Assembly (NCBI GenBank): GCA_910586895.1
Contig: CAJUIW010000004.1
Location: forward strand, 165,800 to 229,799
Source: an uncultured Muribaculaceae bacterium
GTDB lineage: Bacteria > Bacteroidota > Bacteroidia > Bacteroidales > Muribaculaceae
Length of the DNA stretch: 64,000 bases
Reading direction: 5' to 3'
The notes beneath the pieces are model-generated. The model was not told where the DNA came from and made no database searches. It saw only the letters and a list, made by a program, of their open reading frames with translations. The first letter of the stretch is position 1; each line of letters starts with the position of its first letter. The position numbers and the translations under genes were made by a program. Below, one piece after another: positions 15,181 to 24,818 of the stretch.

Positions 15181-15587
15181 TGGACTCACAGACTAACCAC
15201 ACCCCTGCCATGGCCCGGTTTGATCATTGCAATCTCAATGTATCTGACCTTGCCAGAGCCATAAAATTCTACGCCGAAGCCCTCGGGCTAAGCGAGTGCG
15301 GCCGCATAGAAGGCCCCGAAGGTGCTTTCACCATAGCATATCTCACGGACGGCATCACAGAGTTCCGCCTGGAACTGACATGGCTACGTGACCATCCGCA
15401 GCCTTACGAACTCGGGGAGAATGAAAGCCACATTGCTTTCCGCGCCCCCTCGGCACAGGCTTACGAAGATCTGCATAAGCACCATAAGGAAATGGGTGTG
15501 ATATGCTATGAAAACGAAGCGATGGGTATCTACTTCATAGAGGACCCTGACGGCTACTGGCTGGAAATAATACCTCCACGCCGATAG
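15180..15587 (+). CDS. VOC-family protein, lactoylglutathione lyase-like
   Basis: The 135-residue protein has the paired beta-alpha-beta-beta-beta modules of the vicinal oxygen chelate fold. Metal ligands expected for glyoxalase I appear as His in FDHCNL, Glu in FRLEL, His in ESHIAF and Glu in WLEIIP. It may detoxify methylglyoxal using a thiol other than glutathione; the cofactor is inference. The start codon overlaps the stop of the preceding hydrolase gene. Confidence 0.82.
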   Translation: MDSQTNHTPAMARFDHCNLNVSDLARAIKFYAEALGLSECGRIEGPEGAFTIAYLTDGITEFRLELTWLRDHPQPYELGENESHIAFRAPSAQAYEDLHKHHKEMGVICYENEAMGIYFIEDPDGYWLEIIPPRR

Positions 15588-15612
15588 ACTTCTGCAATAA
15601 CCGGAAACAATC

Positions 15613-15644
15613 AGCCCGCGGACACCATACAGGTGCCGCGGGCT
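15613..15644. terminator. Bidirectional hairpin between convergent genes
   Basis: AGCCCGCGG (15613-15621) pairs with CCGCGGGCT (15636-15644), and inner ACC/GGT extends it past a 2-nt bulge. T-rich stretches lie on both sides, so it can end both the glyoxalase and nagB transcripts. Confidence 0.65.
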
Positions 15645-15671
15645 GGTACGTTTATATATCTGTTGCTGCAA

Positions 15672-16481
15672 TTAAAGCTGGCCGTCAGGATCGAGGTTAG
15701 CGCCTTCGATATCCTTGAAGTAACGGTAAGTACCTACCTTGAGCTCCTCGCATGCTGCATCGTCGGCTACGATAAGAGCCTTGGGATGCATCTGAAGGGC
15801 TGAGATAGTCCACATCTGGCTTATACCGCCTTCCACACCGTGGCGGAGAGCGCGGGCCTTATTGTGGCCGTTGACTATAAGAAGCACACTCTTGGCAGCC
15901 ATGATAGTGCCTACACCTACTGTAAGAGCTGTCTTAGGCACGAGGTCGACATTATTGTCAAAGAAGCGTGAGTTGGCAATGATGGTGTCACGTGTGAGAG
16001 TCTTCATACGTGTCTTGGATGTCAGTGACGATCCGGGTTCGTTGAATGCGATATGTCCGTCAGGACCTACACCGCCAAGGAACAGATCGATGCCGCCGTA
16101 GCTCTTGATCTTCTCTTCATAGCGTGCACATTCCTCCTCAGGCGATTCGGCATTGCCGTTAAGAATGTTGACATTCTCAGGCTTGATGTCGATCTGGTTG
16201 AAGAAGTTGGTCCACATGAATGTATAGTAGCTCTGCTCGTGATCGCGGGGTATTCCGCAGTACTCGTCCATATTGAAGGTCACCACGTTCTTGAATGAAA
16301 CCTTACCCTCCTTGTTCAGACGGATAAGTTCGCGGTACATGCCCAGAGGTGAGCTGCCGGTGGGACATCCGAGTACGAAAGGCTTTTCTGCAGTGGGATT
16401 GGCTTCATTGATACGTGCAGCCACATAGCTCGCAGCCCAGCGGCTCACGGTAGCATAATCGGGTTCGATGATTAATCTCAT
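15672..16481 (-). CDS. nagB: Glucosamine-6-phosphate deaminase
   Basis: The 269-residue enzyme converts glucosamine 6-phosphate to fructose 6-phosphate and ammonia, feeding amino sugars from mucin or peptidoglycan into glycolysis. All catalytic residues are present at E. coli numbering: Asp72 (FNMDEY), Asp141 and His143 (GPDGHIAFNEPG) and Glu148. The open frame continues upstream to 16523, but MRLIIEPDYA at 16481 is the conserved family N-terminus and the promoter lies just upstream. It is divergent from the related fused gene at 16680. Confidence 0.95.
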   Translation of the reverse strand: MRLIIEPDYATVSRWAASYVAARINEANPTAEKPFVLGCPTGSSPLGMYRELIRLNKEGKVSFKNVVTFNMDEYCGIPRDHEQSYYTFMWTNFFNQIDIKPENVNILNGNAESPEEECARYEEKIKSYGGIDLFLGGVGPDGHIAFNEPGSSLTSKTRMKTLTRDTIIANSRFFDNNVDLVPKTALTVGVGTIMAAKSVLLIVNGHNKARALRHGVEGGISQMWTISALQMHPKALIVADDAACEELKVGTYRYFKDIEGANLDPDGQL

Positions 16482-16520
16482 AATCGGGGTATTTTTAAGG
16501 TTGTAAGTATGATAATAATG

Positions 16521-16551
16521 CAAACGTACAAAAAAACGCGCTCTTCTGCAA
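16521..16551 (-). promoter_or_regulatory. Promoter of nagB
   Basis: On the minus strand, TTG (16551-16549), a 20-nt spacer and TACGTTTG (16528-16521) match the Bacteroidetes consensus. The leader would be about 35 nt. Confidence 0.65.
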
Positions 16552-16643
16552 CATTTGATTGCTCTTTCGGATTATGATTGCTGATAGCCATATTTTTAAA
16601 TATTTTTTTACTCTCCCGTTAACATATCTCTGATTTTTTAGAC

Positions 16644-16651
16644 TATCTTTG
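16644..16651 (+). promoter_or_regulatory. -7 box of the fused deaminase-like/LmbE gene
   Basis: TATCTTTG is an exact match to TAnnTTTG, 29 nt before the start codon. The -33 region is weak. Together with the nagB promoter it forms a divergent control region of under 200 bp. Confidence 0.6.
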
Positions 16652-16679
16652 TGTTAGGATAATTTACTCATACCATATC

Positions 16680-18659
16680 ATGAAGACAAATCTAAGTTCT
16701 CAAATCAAACTTGACCGTATTCCGCGTCGTTACTACGACCCCCAGGGCGAGATTGAGCTGACAGCTCTTACACGCGAGGAGAAAGTCTACACCCGTATTT
16801 TTGAAACAGTCAACGAAGGTTCTACCTATCTTGCTGAGAACATTGCCAAGTATATCCGCCGCTACGTGGATGAAAAAGGCAAGTGCGTGCTTGCACTCGG
16901 TGCCGGCAACAGCACCCACAGCATCTACTCGGAACTGATACGCCTCCATAACGAAGGAAAAGTTGACTTCCGCAATGTCATTGTCTACAACATCAGCGAA
17001 TTTTTCCCGCTGGTAGCCGGTGGTCCCAGCACCATGGCCCGTCTGAACGATGTATTCCTGAAGCACATCGACATCAAGCCGGAAAATGTACGCACAATCG
17101 ATCCCTCCGTTACCAAGGAGGATATGTATGAATACTGCAAGGCTTACGAGCAGTCAATAGCTGACGAAGGTGGTATTGACATCACAGTATGTGAAGTCGG
17201 CTCACTCGGCACACTCGCGTTCAACGAACCGGGCAGCGCAGCATCAAGCCTCTGCCGTCTGGTGCTCCTCGGAAGCGAAGCCCGCCACATCATAGCCAAG
17301 GACTATGGCTGCGACGACGCTCCCACCACAGCTATCACACTCGGCATCTCCAACCTGCTCAGCGCACGCCGTATCCTCACAATGTCATGGGGCGAGAACA
17401 ACGCTTCTATCATCAAAAAGACAGTTGAGGAACCTGCTTCTTCAGCCGTACCGGCATCATTCCTGCAGGGCCATCCCCACGCAAAAGTTGTTGTCGACCT
17501 CCCCGCTGCCGAGGATCTTACCCGCATAAGCCAGCCCTGGAAGGTGACATCATGCGAATGGAACGACAAGCTCATCCGCCGCGCCATCGTATGGCTCTGC
17601 GACATGACCAAGAAGCCCATCCTCAAGCTCACTGACAAGGACTACAATGACTGGGGCCTTGGCGAACTGCTCGCACTCTACGGATCAGCCTACAATGTAA
17701 ATATCAAGATATTCAACGACCTTCAGCACACTATCACCGGATGGCCCGGCGGCAAGCCCGATGCTGACGACACATATCGTCCCGAGCGCGCCAATCCGTA
17801 TCCCAAGCGCGTGATTGTATTCAGCCCCCACCCCGATGACGACGTTATCTCAATGGGCGGTACTCTGAAGCGCCTCGTTGACCAGAAGCATGACGTGCAC
17901 GTAGCATACGAAACTTCCGGCAATATCGCTGTAGGCGATGAGGACATGATGCGCTACTTCCTGATGATGGACAAGATCGCTCCCATGTTCCACTTCGATA
18001 CCGAAGGCTACGAAAAGCTCAGCCACGATGTACGTGAATTCGTAGCTCATAAGAAATCAGGTGAAATGGACTCAGCTGAAATCCGCGAAATCAAGACCAT
18101 GATCCGCCAGGCTGAAGCTACCATTGCCTGCAACTATATCGGTGTGAAACCGCAGAACATCCACTTCCTGCGCCTCCCCTTCTACGAAACCGGTACCATT
18201 AAGAAAGGTGAGCTTTCAGAAGCTGACATCAACCGCGTGAAGGCTCTTCTTGAAGAGGTGAAGCCCCACCAGATTTTCGTGGCCGGCGACCTTGCTGACC
18301 CCCACGGAACCCACCGCGTATGTACCGATGCCGTGTTTGCCGCTCTCTATGAACTCCGCGATGAGACATGGATGAAGGACTGCCGCATCTGGATGTACCG
18401 TGGCGCATGGGCCGAATGGGAAATTGACCACATCGAAATGGCCGTGCCTATCAGCCCTGAGGAACTCCGCTTCAAGCGCAATTCTATCCTCAAGCACCAG
18501 AGCCAGATGGAGAATGCACCCTTCCTTGGCGATGACGACCGTCTGTTCTGGCAGCGTGCCGAAGAGCGCAACCGTGCTACAGCACAGCTCTACGAGAACC
18601 TCGGCCTCGCTTCATACGAAGCTATGGAAGCATTCGTTGAATATCACCCCATCAGCTGA
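16680..18659 (+). CDS. NagB-like domain fused to LmbE/PIG-L deacetylase
   Basis: The 659-residue protein joins a glucosamine-6-phosphate deaminase-like domain (about 35-300) to a PIG-L/LmbE N-acetylglucosamine deacetylase domain (about 375-640). The deacetylase zinc site is intact: PHPDDD at 383-388 and His542/His545 in PHGTH. In the NagB-like half the catalytic residues are replaced: Ser106 for Asp72, Leu176 for Asp141, Thr178 for His143; only the Glu of FNEPG (Glu183) stays. It is therefore probably a deacetylase with a ligand-sensing pseudo-deaminase domain, though such proteins are usually labelled deaminases. It is divergent from the intact nagB. Confidence 0.88.
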   Translation: MKTNLSSQIKLDRIPRRYYDPQGEIELTALTREEKVYTRIFETVNEGSTYLAENIAKYIRRYVDEKGKCVLALGAGNSTHSIYSELIRLHNEGKVDFRNVIVYNISEFFPLVAGGPSTMARLNDVFLKHIDIKPENVRTIDPSVTKEDMYEYCKAYEQSIADEGGIDITVCEVGSLGTLAFNEPGSAASSLCRLVLLGSEARHIIAKDYGCDDAPTTAITLGISNLLSARRILTMSWGENNASIIKKTVEEPASSAVPASFLQGHPHAKVVVDLPAAEDLTRISQPWKVTSCEWNDKLIRRAIVWLCDMTKKPILKLTDKDYNDWGLGELLALYGSAYNVNIKIFNDLQHTITGWPGGKPDADDTYRPERANPYPKRVIVFSPHPDDDVISMGGTLKRLVDQKHDVHVAYETSGNIAVGDEDMMRYFLMMDKIAPMFHFDTEGYEKLSHDVREFVAHKKSGEMDSAEIREIKTMIRQAEATIACNYIGVKPQNIHFLRLPFYETGTIKKGELSEADINRVKALLEEVKPHQIFVAGDLADPHGTHRVCTDAVFAALYELRDETWMKDCRIWMYRGAWAEWEIDHIEMAVPISPEELRFKRNSILKHQSQMENAPFLGDDDRLFWQRAEERNRATAQLYENLGLASYEAMEAFVEYHPIS

Positions 18660-18680
18660 TATCTCTAATCCCTAAATAGA

Positions 18681-18722
18681 AGAGAGCCGTCTGTTTCAAG
18701 CAGACGGCTCTCTTTCTTTTTA
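18681..18722 (+). terminator. Intrinsic terminator of the fused deaminase-like/LmbE gene
   Basis: AGAGAGCCGTCTG (18681-18693) pairs with CAGACGGCTCTCT (18701-18713), followed by TTCTTTTT. The following 170 bp up to the next terminator hold nothing I can recognise. Confidence 0.9.
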
Positions 18723-18894
18723 CCATTTTATGCGCTTTATTTGGCCCGTATACGGCTTATTGCAGGAATGACAATCGAGATGTACGGCCGTTTTAATTAA
18801 GAGCTTTCAGGCCACTTCTAAAGGCCCATATCTACGCTCCGTACATCGTGACGTCAACCACAATACTGTCCGGGCCCAATCATCTCTTGACTGA

Positions 18895-18934
18895 TAAAAA
18901 AAAAGCATGCCGTTCTGATACAAAACGGCATGCT
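18895..18934 (-). terminator. Intrinsic terminator of the nuo-atp-nuo operon
   Basis: AGCATGCCGTT (18904-18914) pairs with AACGGCATGCT (18924-18934); on the minus strand it is followed by nine T. It lies 33 nt past the nuoN stop and is the first strong terminator after nuoA. Confidence 0.88.
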
Positions 18935-18967
18935 ATATGACATATATTTCGCTTGGTCAGCAGTTCA

Positions 18968-20437
18968 TCATGCACCGGCAATGGTAAGCAGATGATTGTA
19001 GAAGCAGCTTACGATACCAAGGAATATGATACCGGCAACACATATCCACATTGCCACTCTTTCTGAGCAGGCGCTGCGGAATGATGCGATACCACCATCT
19101 TCCTGATTGATAAACATAGCCTTCACTACAAGCAGATAGTAGTAAAGTGAGATGATAGTGTTTATCAATGCTATCAGCACAAGGATGTATATTGCAACCG
19201 AACCCTGATTGATAGCGCTGGTAAAGATAAAGAACTTACTGAAGAATCCGGCGAAAGGAGGAATACCTGCAAGTGAGAACATGGCAAGCATCATTGTAAA
19301 CGCCAGACGCGGGTTAGTCTTGTAGAGTCCGTTGTAGTTATCCATCGATACCTTTCCGGTGGCATTCTCAATAGCTCCTATCACACCGAATGCGGCGAGA
19401 TTGGAGAAGATGTACACCAGTATGTAGTACATCAAGGCTGAGAGGCCCATATTGTTGAATGCGATAACACCAAGCATTATGTAGCCGGCCTGTGATATTG
19501 AAGAGAAGGCCAGGAAACGCTTCATGTTGCGCTGACGGATAGCGAAGAGGTTACCTACGGTGATGGTGATGATGATCAAAGCGTAGAGCATCCATTCCCA
19601 TGCCTCGCTGTAAATTTCGCCGAACACCTGCCATAATATCACGAGGAAGGCAAAAGCAGCCGAGCCCTTTGATATTACAGAAAGATATGAAGTGACAGGA
19701 GTGGGAGCACCCTGATATACATCGGCGGTCCAGAGATGGAACGGAACAAGCGAGAGCTTGAAGCCCATACCGGAGATGACGAATGCAAGCGCTATGATAA
19801 GACCTACGAGGTCAATACCTGAGCCGGCAGCTACGGCTGCACCGATCTTGCTGAAGTAAAGAGATCCGGTCAATCCATAAACGAATGACAGACCCATCAG
19901 GAAGATGGCTGAAGAGAACACAGCTGTCAGGATATACTTGACGGCAGCCTCGTGGCTTTCATAACGGTGCTTGTCGAACGCCACCATAGCAGCCAAAGGC
20001 AGAGAGGCGGTTTCGAGGCCGATGATAAAGAGCAGGAAGTGACGGGCCGAGATCATCAGATACATTCCGAAGAGAGTGATAAGCAGAAGTTCATAGAACT
20101 CACCGCGACGGATGCGTATCATCTCCTGGTCAGCCCAACGCAGGCCCTGAATCATCACAATCAATGCACCTACATTAAGGATATTCTTGATATTGAGAAT
20201 CACGGGCGATGTTTCATACATGCCGGAGAATGCGAGCACAGCATCGTGGCTGCAGGCCTCGGGGCAAAGCCCCATGGCAAGTCCCCATGCGGTAAACAGG
20301 CCGAACAGCAGCACGCATATCTTACCTATAGAGCCCTGGGCACGTGCCGGCAAGAACGTGTCGTTGAGGAAAATAAGGACAAACACTACAAGCAGCCCTA
20401 TTTCCTGTTTCATTGCTAAAAACTGAGAGTAATCCAT
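18968..20437 (-). CDS. nuoN: NADH-quinone oxidoreductase subunit N
   Basis: The 489-residue membrane protein has about 14 transmembrane helices and belongs to the antiporter-like proton-pumping subunits of complex I. It has the conserved charged residues in helices (for example the Glu in LLFIIGLETASL and the Lys in KLSLVPFHLW) and the PFAGFFSKFF segment. It is the last gene of the operon, 16 nt after nuoM, and a terminator follows. Confidence 0.95.
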   Translation of the reverse strand: MDYSQFLAMKQEIGLLVVFVLIFLNDTFLPARAQGSIGKICVLLFGLFTAWGLAMGLCPEACSHDAVLAFSGMYETSPVILNIKNILNVGALIVMIQGLRWADQEMIRIRRGEFYELLLITLFGMYLMISARHFLLFIIGLETASLPLAAMVAFDKHRYESHEAAVKYILTAVFSSAIFLMGLSFVYGLTGSLYFSKIGAAVAAGSGIDLVGLIIALAFVISGMGFKLSLVPFHLWTADVYQGAPTPVTSYLSVISKGSAAFAFLVILWQVFGEIYSEAWEWMLYALIIITITVGNLFAIRQRNMKRFLAFSSISQAGYIMLGVIAFNNMGLSALMYYILVYIFSNLAAFGVIGAIENATGKVSMDNYNGLYKTNPRLAFTMMLAMFSLAGIPPFAGFFSKFFIFTSAINQGSVAIYILVLIALINTIISLYYYLLVVKAMFINQEDGGIASFRSACSERVAMWICVAGIIFLGIVSCFYNHLLTIAGA

Positions 20438-20453
20438 TGGTTTTTCAATCTAA

Positions 20454-21986
20454 TTAGTTCATGCCTATCACACTGAATATGGCAGGGCTGAAAGTAAACT
20501 TAATCAGGTCAGCGAAGAAGTTGGGGAAGCAGCCTATGGCAGCCACGCTGATGATAAGGGTGACTGTGGAGGTACGTTCCCACCATGTGGCATCGGTCAG
20601 AGTCAGATGGTGTTCATCATATACCGGACCGAACAGCAACTTGCCGACAACACGGAGAATGTACACGGCGGTTATCACAATCGAGCAGCAAGCCATGATT
20701 GTAAATACGCGGTGGAATGTATCGGTGTGTTCAAATGAACCTACGAAGATAGTCATCTCAGCTACAAATCCGCTCAGACCGGGCAGACCGAGAGAGGCCA
20801 TACCTGCTATCACGTAACATACCGCAAGGAAAGGCATGATCTTCATCAGGCCACCCATAAGACGGATATCACGGGTGTGGGTACGTCCGTAGATCATACC
20901 GATAAGGGCGAAGAACAGAGCTGTCATCAAACCGTGAGAGAGCATCTGCATGATGGCACCGGTCATCGCTGTGGTGTTGAGCATCAGGATGGCGAAGAGC
21001 ACCAGTCCGCAGTGGCTCACTGAAGAGTAAGCGTTGATATACTTGAGGTCAGTCTGCACACATGCTGAGAATGCACCGTAGACAACCGAGATACCTGTCA
21101 GGATAAGGAATATCCAGGCAAGGTCATTGGCAGCCTGAGGCATCAGGTAGATAGCTACACGGAAGCAGCCGTAACCACCGAGCTTCATAAGCACACCGGC
21201 GTGAAGCATCGATACCGCTGTAGGAGCTGATGCATGACCGTCAGGGCTCCATGTATGGAACGGGAACATGGCGCCAAGCACACCGAAGCCCACAAATGTC
21301 AGCGGGAAGAGGAAGTACTGCCAGCCGGTGCTGATGGAAGCGTTGCGTGATATCTCAAGCAGATTCCATGTCAGGGGCTGTCCCTCGGGAGCTGAATGAT
21401 AGTATATGCCGATAAGGCCGAGCATCAGGAATGCTGATCCACCCATAAGCATCAGTGTGAGCTTCATGGCTGAATAGTTCTTGTTGCCACTACCCCATAC
21501 GCCGATAAGAAGATACATCGGAATAAGGGCCACCTCATAGAACATGAACATTGTGAAGAGGTCAATGGAAATAAAGAAGCCGAATACACCTGTCGAGAGG
21601 AGTATGAGCCAAAGGAAGAAATCCTTGGGCAGCGGATCAATTTTCCATGAAGCGAAACTGCCGGTAAGAAGAATGATGGCTGACAGCAGCAGCATAGCCA
21701 CTGAGATACCGTCGACACCTACGGCAAGATTGATGTTGAGCGGGCCGAACCAACTCCAGGTGCCGGTATAGAGCATCTGGGCAGTTTCGCCTGCCGCCCG
21801 CTGGGCCAGATAGTCAACAAGGAGGTACACCGACAGCCCCAGCAAAGCCAGAGAACCGGTAACCGCTACGGCACGCACCTGCTTGATATTCCGGCACAAG
21901 GCAAGACCTCCAAGCATCAGCAGAGGTATTACCACGAAATAAATCAATATATTGGAAAACATAGCAAATATTTTTTCAATTAGCAC
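20454..21986 (-). CDS. nuoM: NADH-quinone oxidoreductase subunit M
   Basis: The 510-residue proton-pumping membrane subunit of complex I has the antiporter-like core (FPFHTWSPDGHASAPTAVSMLHAGVLMK) shortened here to the recognisable parts FPFHTW and SMLHAGVLMK, and the Glu of MFMFYEVALIP. About 14 transmembrane helices are expected. It sits 22 nt after nuoL and 16 nt before nuoN. Confidence 0.95.
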   Translation of the reverse strand: MLIEKIFAMFSNILIYFVVIPLLMLGGLALCRNIKQVRAVAVTGSLALLGLSVYLLVDYLAQRAAGETAQMLYTGTWSWFGPLNINLAVGVDGISVAMLLLSAIILLTGSFASWKIDPLPKDFFLWLILLSTGVFGFFISIDLFTMFMFYEVALIPMYLLIGVWGSGNKNYSAMKLTLMLMGGSAFLMLGLIGIYYHSAPEGQPLTWNLLEISRNASISTGWQYFLFPLTFVGFGVLGAMFPFHTWSPDGHASAPTAVSMLHAGVLMKLGGYGCFRVAIYLMPQAANDLAWIFLILTGISVVYGAFSACVQTDLKYINAYSSVSHCGLVLFAILMLNTTAMTGAIMQMLSHGLMTALFFALIGMIYGRTHTRDIRLMGGLMKIMPFLAVCYVIAGMASLGLPGLSGFVAEMTIFVGSFEHTDTFHRVFTIMACCSIVITAVYILRVVGKLLFGPVYDEHHLTLTDATWWERTSTVTLIISVAAIGCFPNFFADLIKFTFSPAIFSVIGMN

Positions 21987-22008
21987 CAGTAAATGTAATG
22001 GTCATGGC

Positions 22009-23931
22009 TTATAACACGCATATTGTAGTTATAGCACCAAGCAGAAGCACACCGATAAGATACCACCACACGTACATCTGTACGTTGCCGCTCTGGAAAC
22101 CGCGAATGGCGTAAGAAGCCTTGTTGGTGACATAAGCGAGGCCATCCATGCTTCCGTCAATGATGTGACGGTCAAACCATGCTATGGGGCGGCAGATACC
22201 GTTGAATATAATCTTATGTGTGATGAACAGGTAGAGCTCATCCCAATAGAAGCGGTGCAGGGCTGCCTTGTGGAGCCAGGGCCAGAATGCCTTTACACGT
22301 GCAGGAAGAGTGTTCTCCTTACGGTACATGGTGCGGGCGAGAAGTATGCCGCAGAGAGCTACAATGACGCTGATGGTAGCCACGGTGACATTCATGTGTA
22401 TGATGTACTCGTGTCCCTGCCATGTAACAAACTTGCCGAAGGGAATCAGACCGGCCACAACTGATACAGCAGCGAGGAAGATCAGAGGAACGCTCATGGT
22501 CCAGGGCGCATCGTGAGGCTTGTGGTGATATACGGGTTCGTTCCACCAGAATATCAGGTAGTACAGACGGAACATATAGAAGGCGGTGAGGCCGGCTACG
22601 AATGTCATCCATACACCCCAGAAGGTGCTGTAGTCATAAACAGCCACCAGAATTTCATCCTTTGACCAGAATCCTGCGAAAGGAGGAATACCTGCAATGG
22701 CAAGACAGCCGATAAGGAATGTGATATGACAGATGGGCATATACTTGCGCAGACCGCCCATTGCTGTGTAGTCGTTGGAATGCACGGCATGAATCAGAGC
22801 ACCTGCACCCATGAAGAGCAGAGCCTTGAACATAGCGTGTGTGAACAGATGGAACATCGAAGCCATGTAACCGAGACCTTCATGGATATCGGGGCGTGCC
22901 ACACCGAGCGCTACCATCATGAACGCAATCTGCGAAATGGTAGAGAAGGCAAGCACACGCTTGATGTCGATCTGCGTGCATGCCACCATAGCTGCATAGA
23001 GAGCAGTGATGGCGCCCACTACAAGGACAACCTCAAGTGCCGCTGTTTCCACAAGGTAGACAGGGAACATACGAGCCACGAGATATACACCGGCCACAAC
23101 CATGGTAGCGGCGTGAATCAGCGCAGATACGGGAGTAGGACCTTCCATGGCATCGGGCAGCCATATGTGCAGAGGCATCATGGCTGACTTACCCATACCA
23201 CCCATGTAGATAAGCACGAGAGCCCATGTCAGGACAGAAGCGCCCATGAAAGTGGCACCACCTGTGCTTGCAAGAACGCCCTGGGGGTTGGAAGTCATGT
23301 CGATGAAATTGAATGTGTCAGTGTAGAACGACAGAATCAAGATACCGATAAGGAAGCCAAGGTCGGCGAAGCGGGTCACGATAAACGCTTTCTTCGATGC
23401 GGATACGGCTGCCGGACGGGTGTAGTAGAATCCGATGAGCAGGTATGATGACGCACCCACAAGCTCCCAGAAGATATACATCTGGAAAATGTTGGTGGCA
23501 ACGACCAGACCGAGCATTGAGAAGCTGAACAGCGACAGGAATGCATAATAGCGCTGGAATCCTTTCTCACCATGCATATAGCCGAGACTGTAGAGATGCA
23601 CCATGAAAGAGATGGTGGGTATCACTATCAGCATCATGGCTGAGATGGGATCAAGAAGGAATCCCAGACGGATCACAAGTTCAGGGGTGAATGCAAGCCA
23701 GTCGACATTGAACACTATATACTGCAGACGGTCCGTGCCGTTGACAAAATCAGCCGATCCGCTGAAGAAATATGTGAAGGCAGTATAATATGCCAGAACA
23801 AACACTGTGCCCATCCCGAGAGTGCCGAGCGTACCGGCCACCTTGGGACTCATCTTCATGCCCAGAATTCCGAGCAGAAGGAACATGCAAAGAGGTATTG
23901 CAAGTATCAGCAAAGGTATAACGAAGTCCAT
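22009..23931 (-). CDS. nuoL: NADH-quinone oxidoreductase subunit L
   Basis: The 640-residue largest membrane subunit of complex I pumps protons and carries the long C-terminal lateral helix. Signature stretches are IFWELVGASSYLLIG (the key Glu), MPLHIWLPDAMEGPTPV and ALIHAATMV. The C-terminal third (about 500-640) is amphipathic and ends in a transmembrane anchor. It is 6 nt after nuoK, so they are cotranscribed. Confidence 0.95.
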   Translation of the reverse strand: MDFVIPLLILAIPLCMFLLLGILGMKMSPKVAGTLGTLGMGTVFVLAYYTAFTYFFSGSADFVNGTDRLQYIVFNVDWLAFTPELVIRLGFLLDPISAMMLIVIPTISFMVHLYSLGYMHGEKGFQRYYAFLSLFSFSMLGLVVATNIFQMYIFWELVGASSYLLIGFYYTRPAAVSASKKAFIVTRFADLGFLIGILILSFYTDTFNFIDMTSNPQGVLASTGGATFMGASVLTWALVLIYMGGMGKSAMMPLHIWLPDAMEGPTPVSALIHAATMVVAGVYLVARMFPVYLVETAALEVVLVVGAITALYAAMVACTQIDIKRVLAFSTISQIAFMMVALGVARPDIHEGLGYMASMFHLFTHAMFKALLFMGAGALIHAVHSNDYTAMGGLRKYMPICHITFLIGCLAIAGIPPFAGFWSKDEILVAVYDYSTFWGVWMTFVAGLTAFYMFRLYYLIFWWNEPVYHHKPHDAPWTMSVPLIFLAAVSVVAGLIPFGKFVTWQGHEYIIHMNVTVATISVIVALCGILLARTMYRKENTLPARVKAFWPWLHKAALHRFYWDELYLFITHKIIFNGICRPIAWFDRHIIDGSMDGLAYVTNKASYAIRGFQSGNVQMYVWWYLIGVLLLGAITTICVL

Positions 23932-23937
23932 AGAGCC

Positions 23938-24249
23938 TTAATGTTTCAATTGGGTTAGGTCAGAGGCATTGATATTCTTTGCCGCACGATACAGATTGAT
24001 GATAATAGCTATGGCAAGGGCTGTCTCAGCAGCAGCTATAGCTATGGCGAAGAGAGTGAACATCATACCCTCCAACTGTCCGGGGAATAAATACCTGTTA
24101 AATACTACAAAGTTTATATCCACAGCATTGAGCATCAGCTCCAGTGATATAAGCATGGCTATCATGTTCTTGCGGGTAATGAAACCATACACACCGCAGC
24201 AGAACATTATCAGCGCCGGAACGAGGTAATATATCATAGTTATTTCCAT
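23938..24249 (-). CDS. nuoK: NADH-quinone oxidoreductase subunit K
   Basis: The 103-residue subunit has three transmembrane helices. Both conserved buried glutamates of the proton path are present, in LISLELMLNAV and in AAAETALAIAI. It is 6 nt from nuoJ and 6 nt from nuoL. Confidence 0.94.
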   Translation of the reverse strand: MEITMIYYLVPALIMFCCGVYGFITRKNMIAMLISLELMLNAVDINFVVFNRYLFPGQLEGMMFTLFAIAIAAAETALAIAIIINLYRAAKNINASDLTQLKH

Positions 24250-24255
24250 AGCCGA

Positions 24256-24771
24256 TTATCTTTTACGGGCAACTACTACGCCACCGATTATACATGCTAA
24301 CAACAACACACTGACTGCCTCGAAGGGGAGCAAGTACTGATACTCGCCGGTACCCATCAGAGCCTCACCTATTTTGTGCATCGAGGGATTGCTCATCTCC
24401 GGAAGCTGAGCGAGTGCGGCACCGCAACGGTGAAGCAACGCCCAACCGGCCACTGCGAATGTAGCTACCGCAGCCGTAAGTCCCAGCACGCGCTTCTTTG
24501 ATACGAGTCGCTCGCTGTTGTTGCCCGGATGCGATGTGAGCAGAATCGAAAACACAAACAGCACCACTATGCCACCGGCGTAAACCGCAATCTGCACAGC
24601 TCCCAGAAACTCGTAGTCGAGCTTGAAATAGAGGGCAGCCGTAGCAAAGAGGGTAAACAGCAGATATGTGGCCGCACGGAGAATTTTCCGGGTGGTGACA
24701 GTCAGTACCGAAAATACGATAATCGACAATGCGATTACCAGATACATAATGATACTTCCTACTGAATCCAT
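24256..24771 (-). CDS. nuoJ: NADH-quinone oxidoreductase subunit J
   Basis: The 171-residue membrane subunit has about five transmembrane helices and the conserved VQIAVYAGGIVVLFVF stretch (pi-bulge helix region that relays conformational change). It lies between nuoI (47 nt upstream) and nuoK. Confidence 0.93.
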   Translation of the reverse strand: MDSVGSIIMYLVIALSIIVFSVLTVTTRKILRAATYLLFTLFATAALYFKLDYEFLGAVQIAVYAGGIVVLFVFSILLTSHPGNNSERLVSKKRVLGLTAAVATFAVAGWALLHRCGAALAQLPEMSNPSMHKIGEALMGTGEYQYLLPFEAVSVLLLACIIGGVVVARKR

Positions 24772-24818
24772 ATTGGTTGATTGGTTATTTATTATCGGGT
24801 TAATCCTAAATTAGCGCC

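Noticed and set aside
15672..16523. Longer nagB start at 16523
   Set aside because: The extra 14 residues overlap the promoter region; MRLIIEP at 16481 is the family start.
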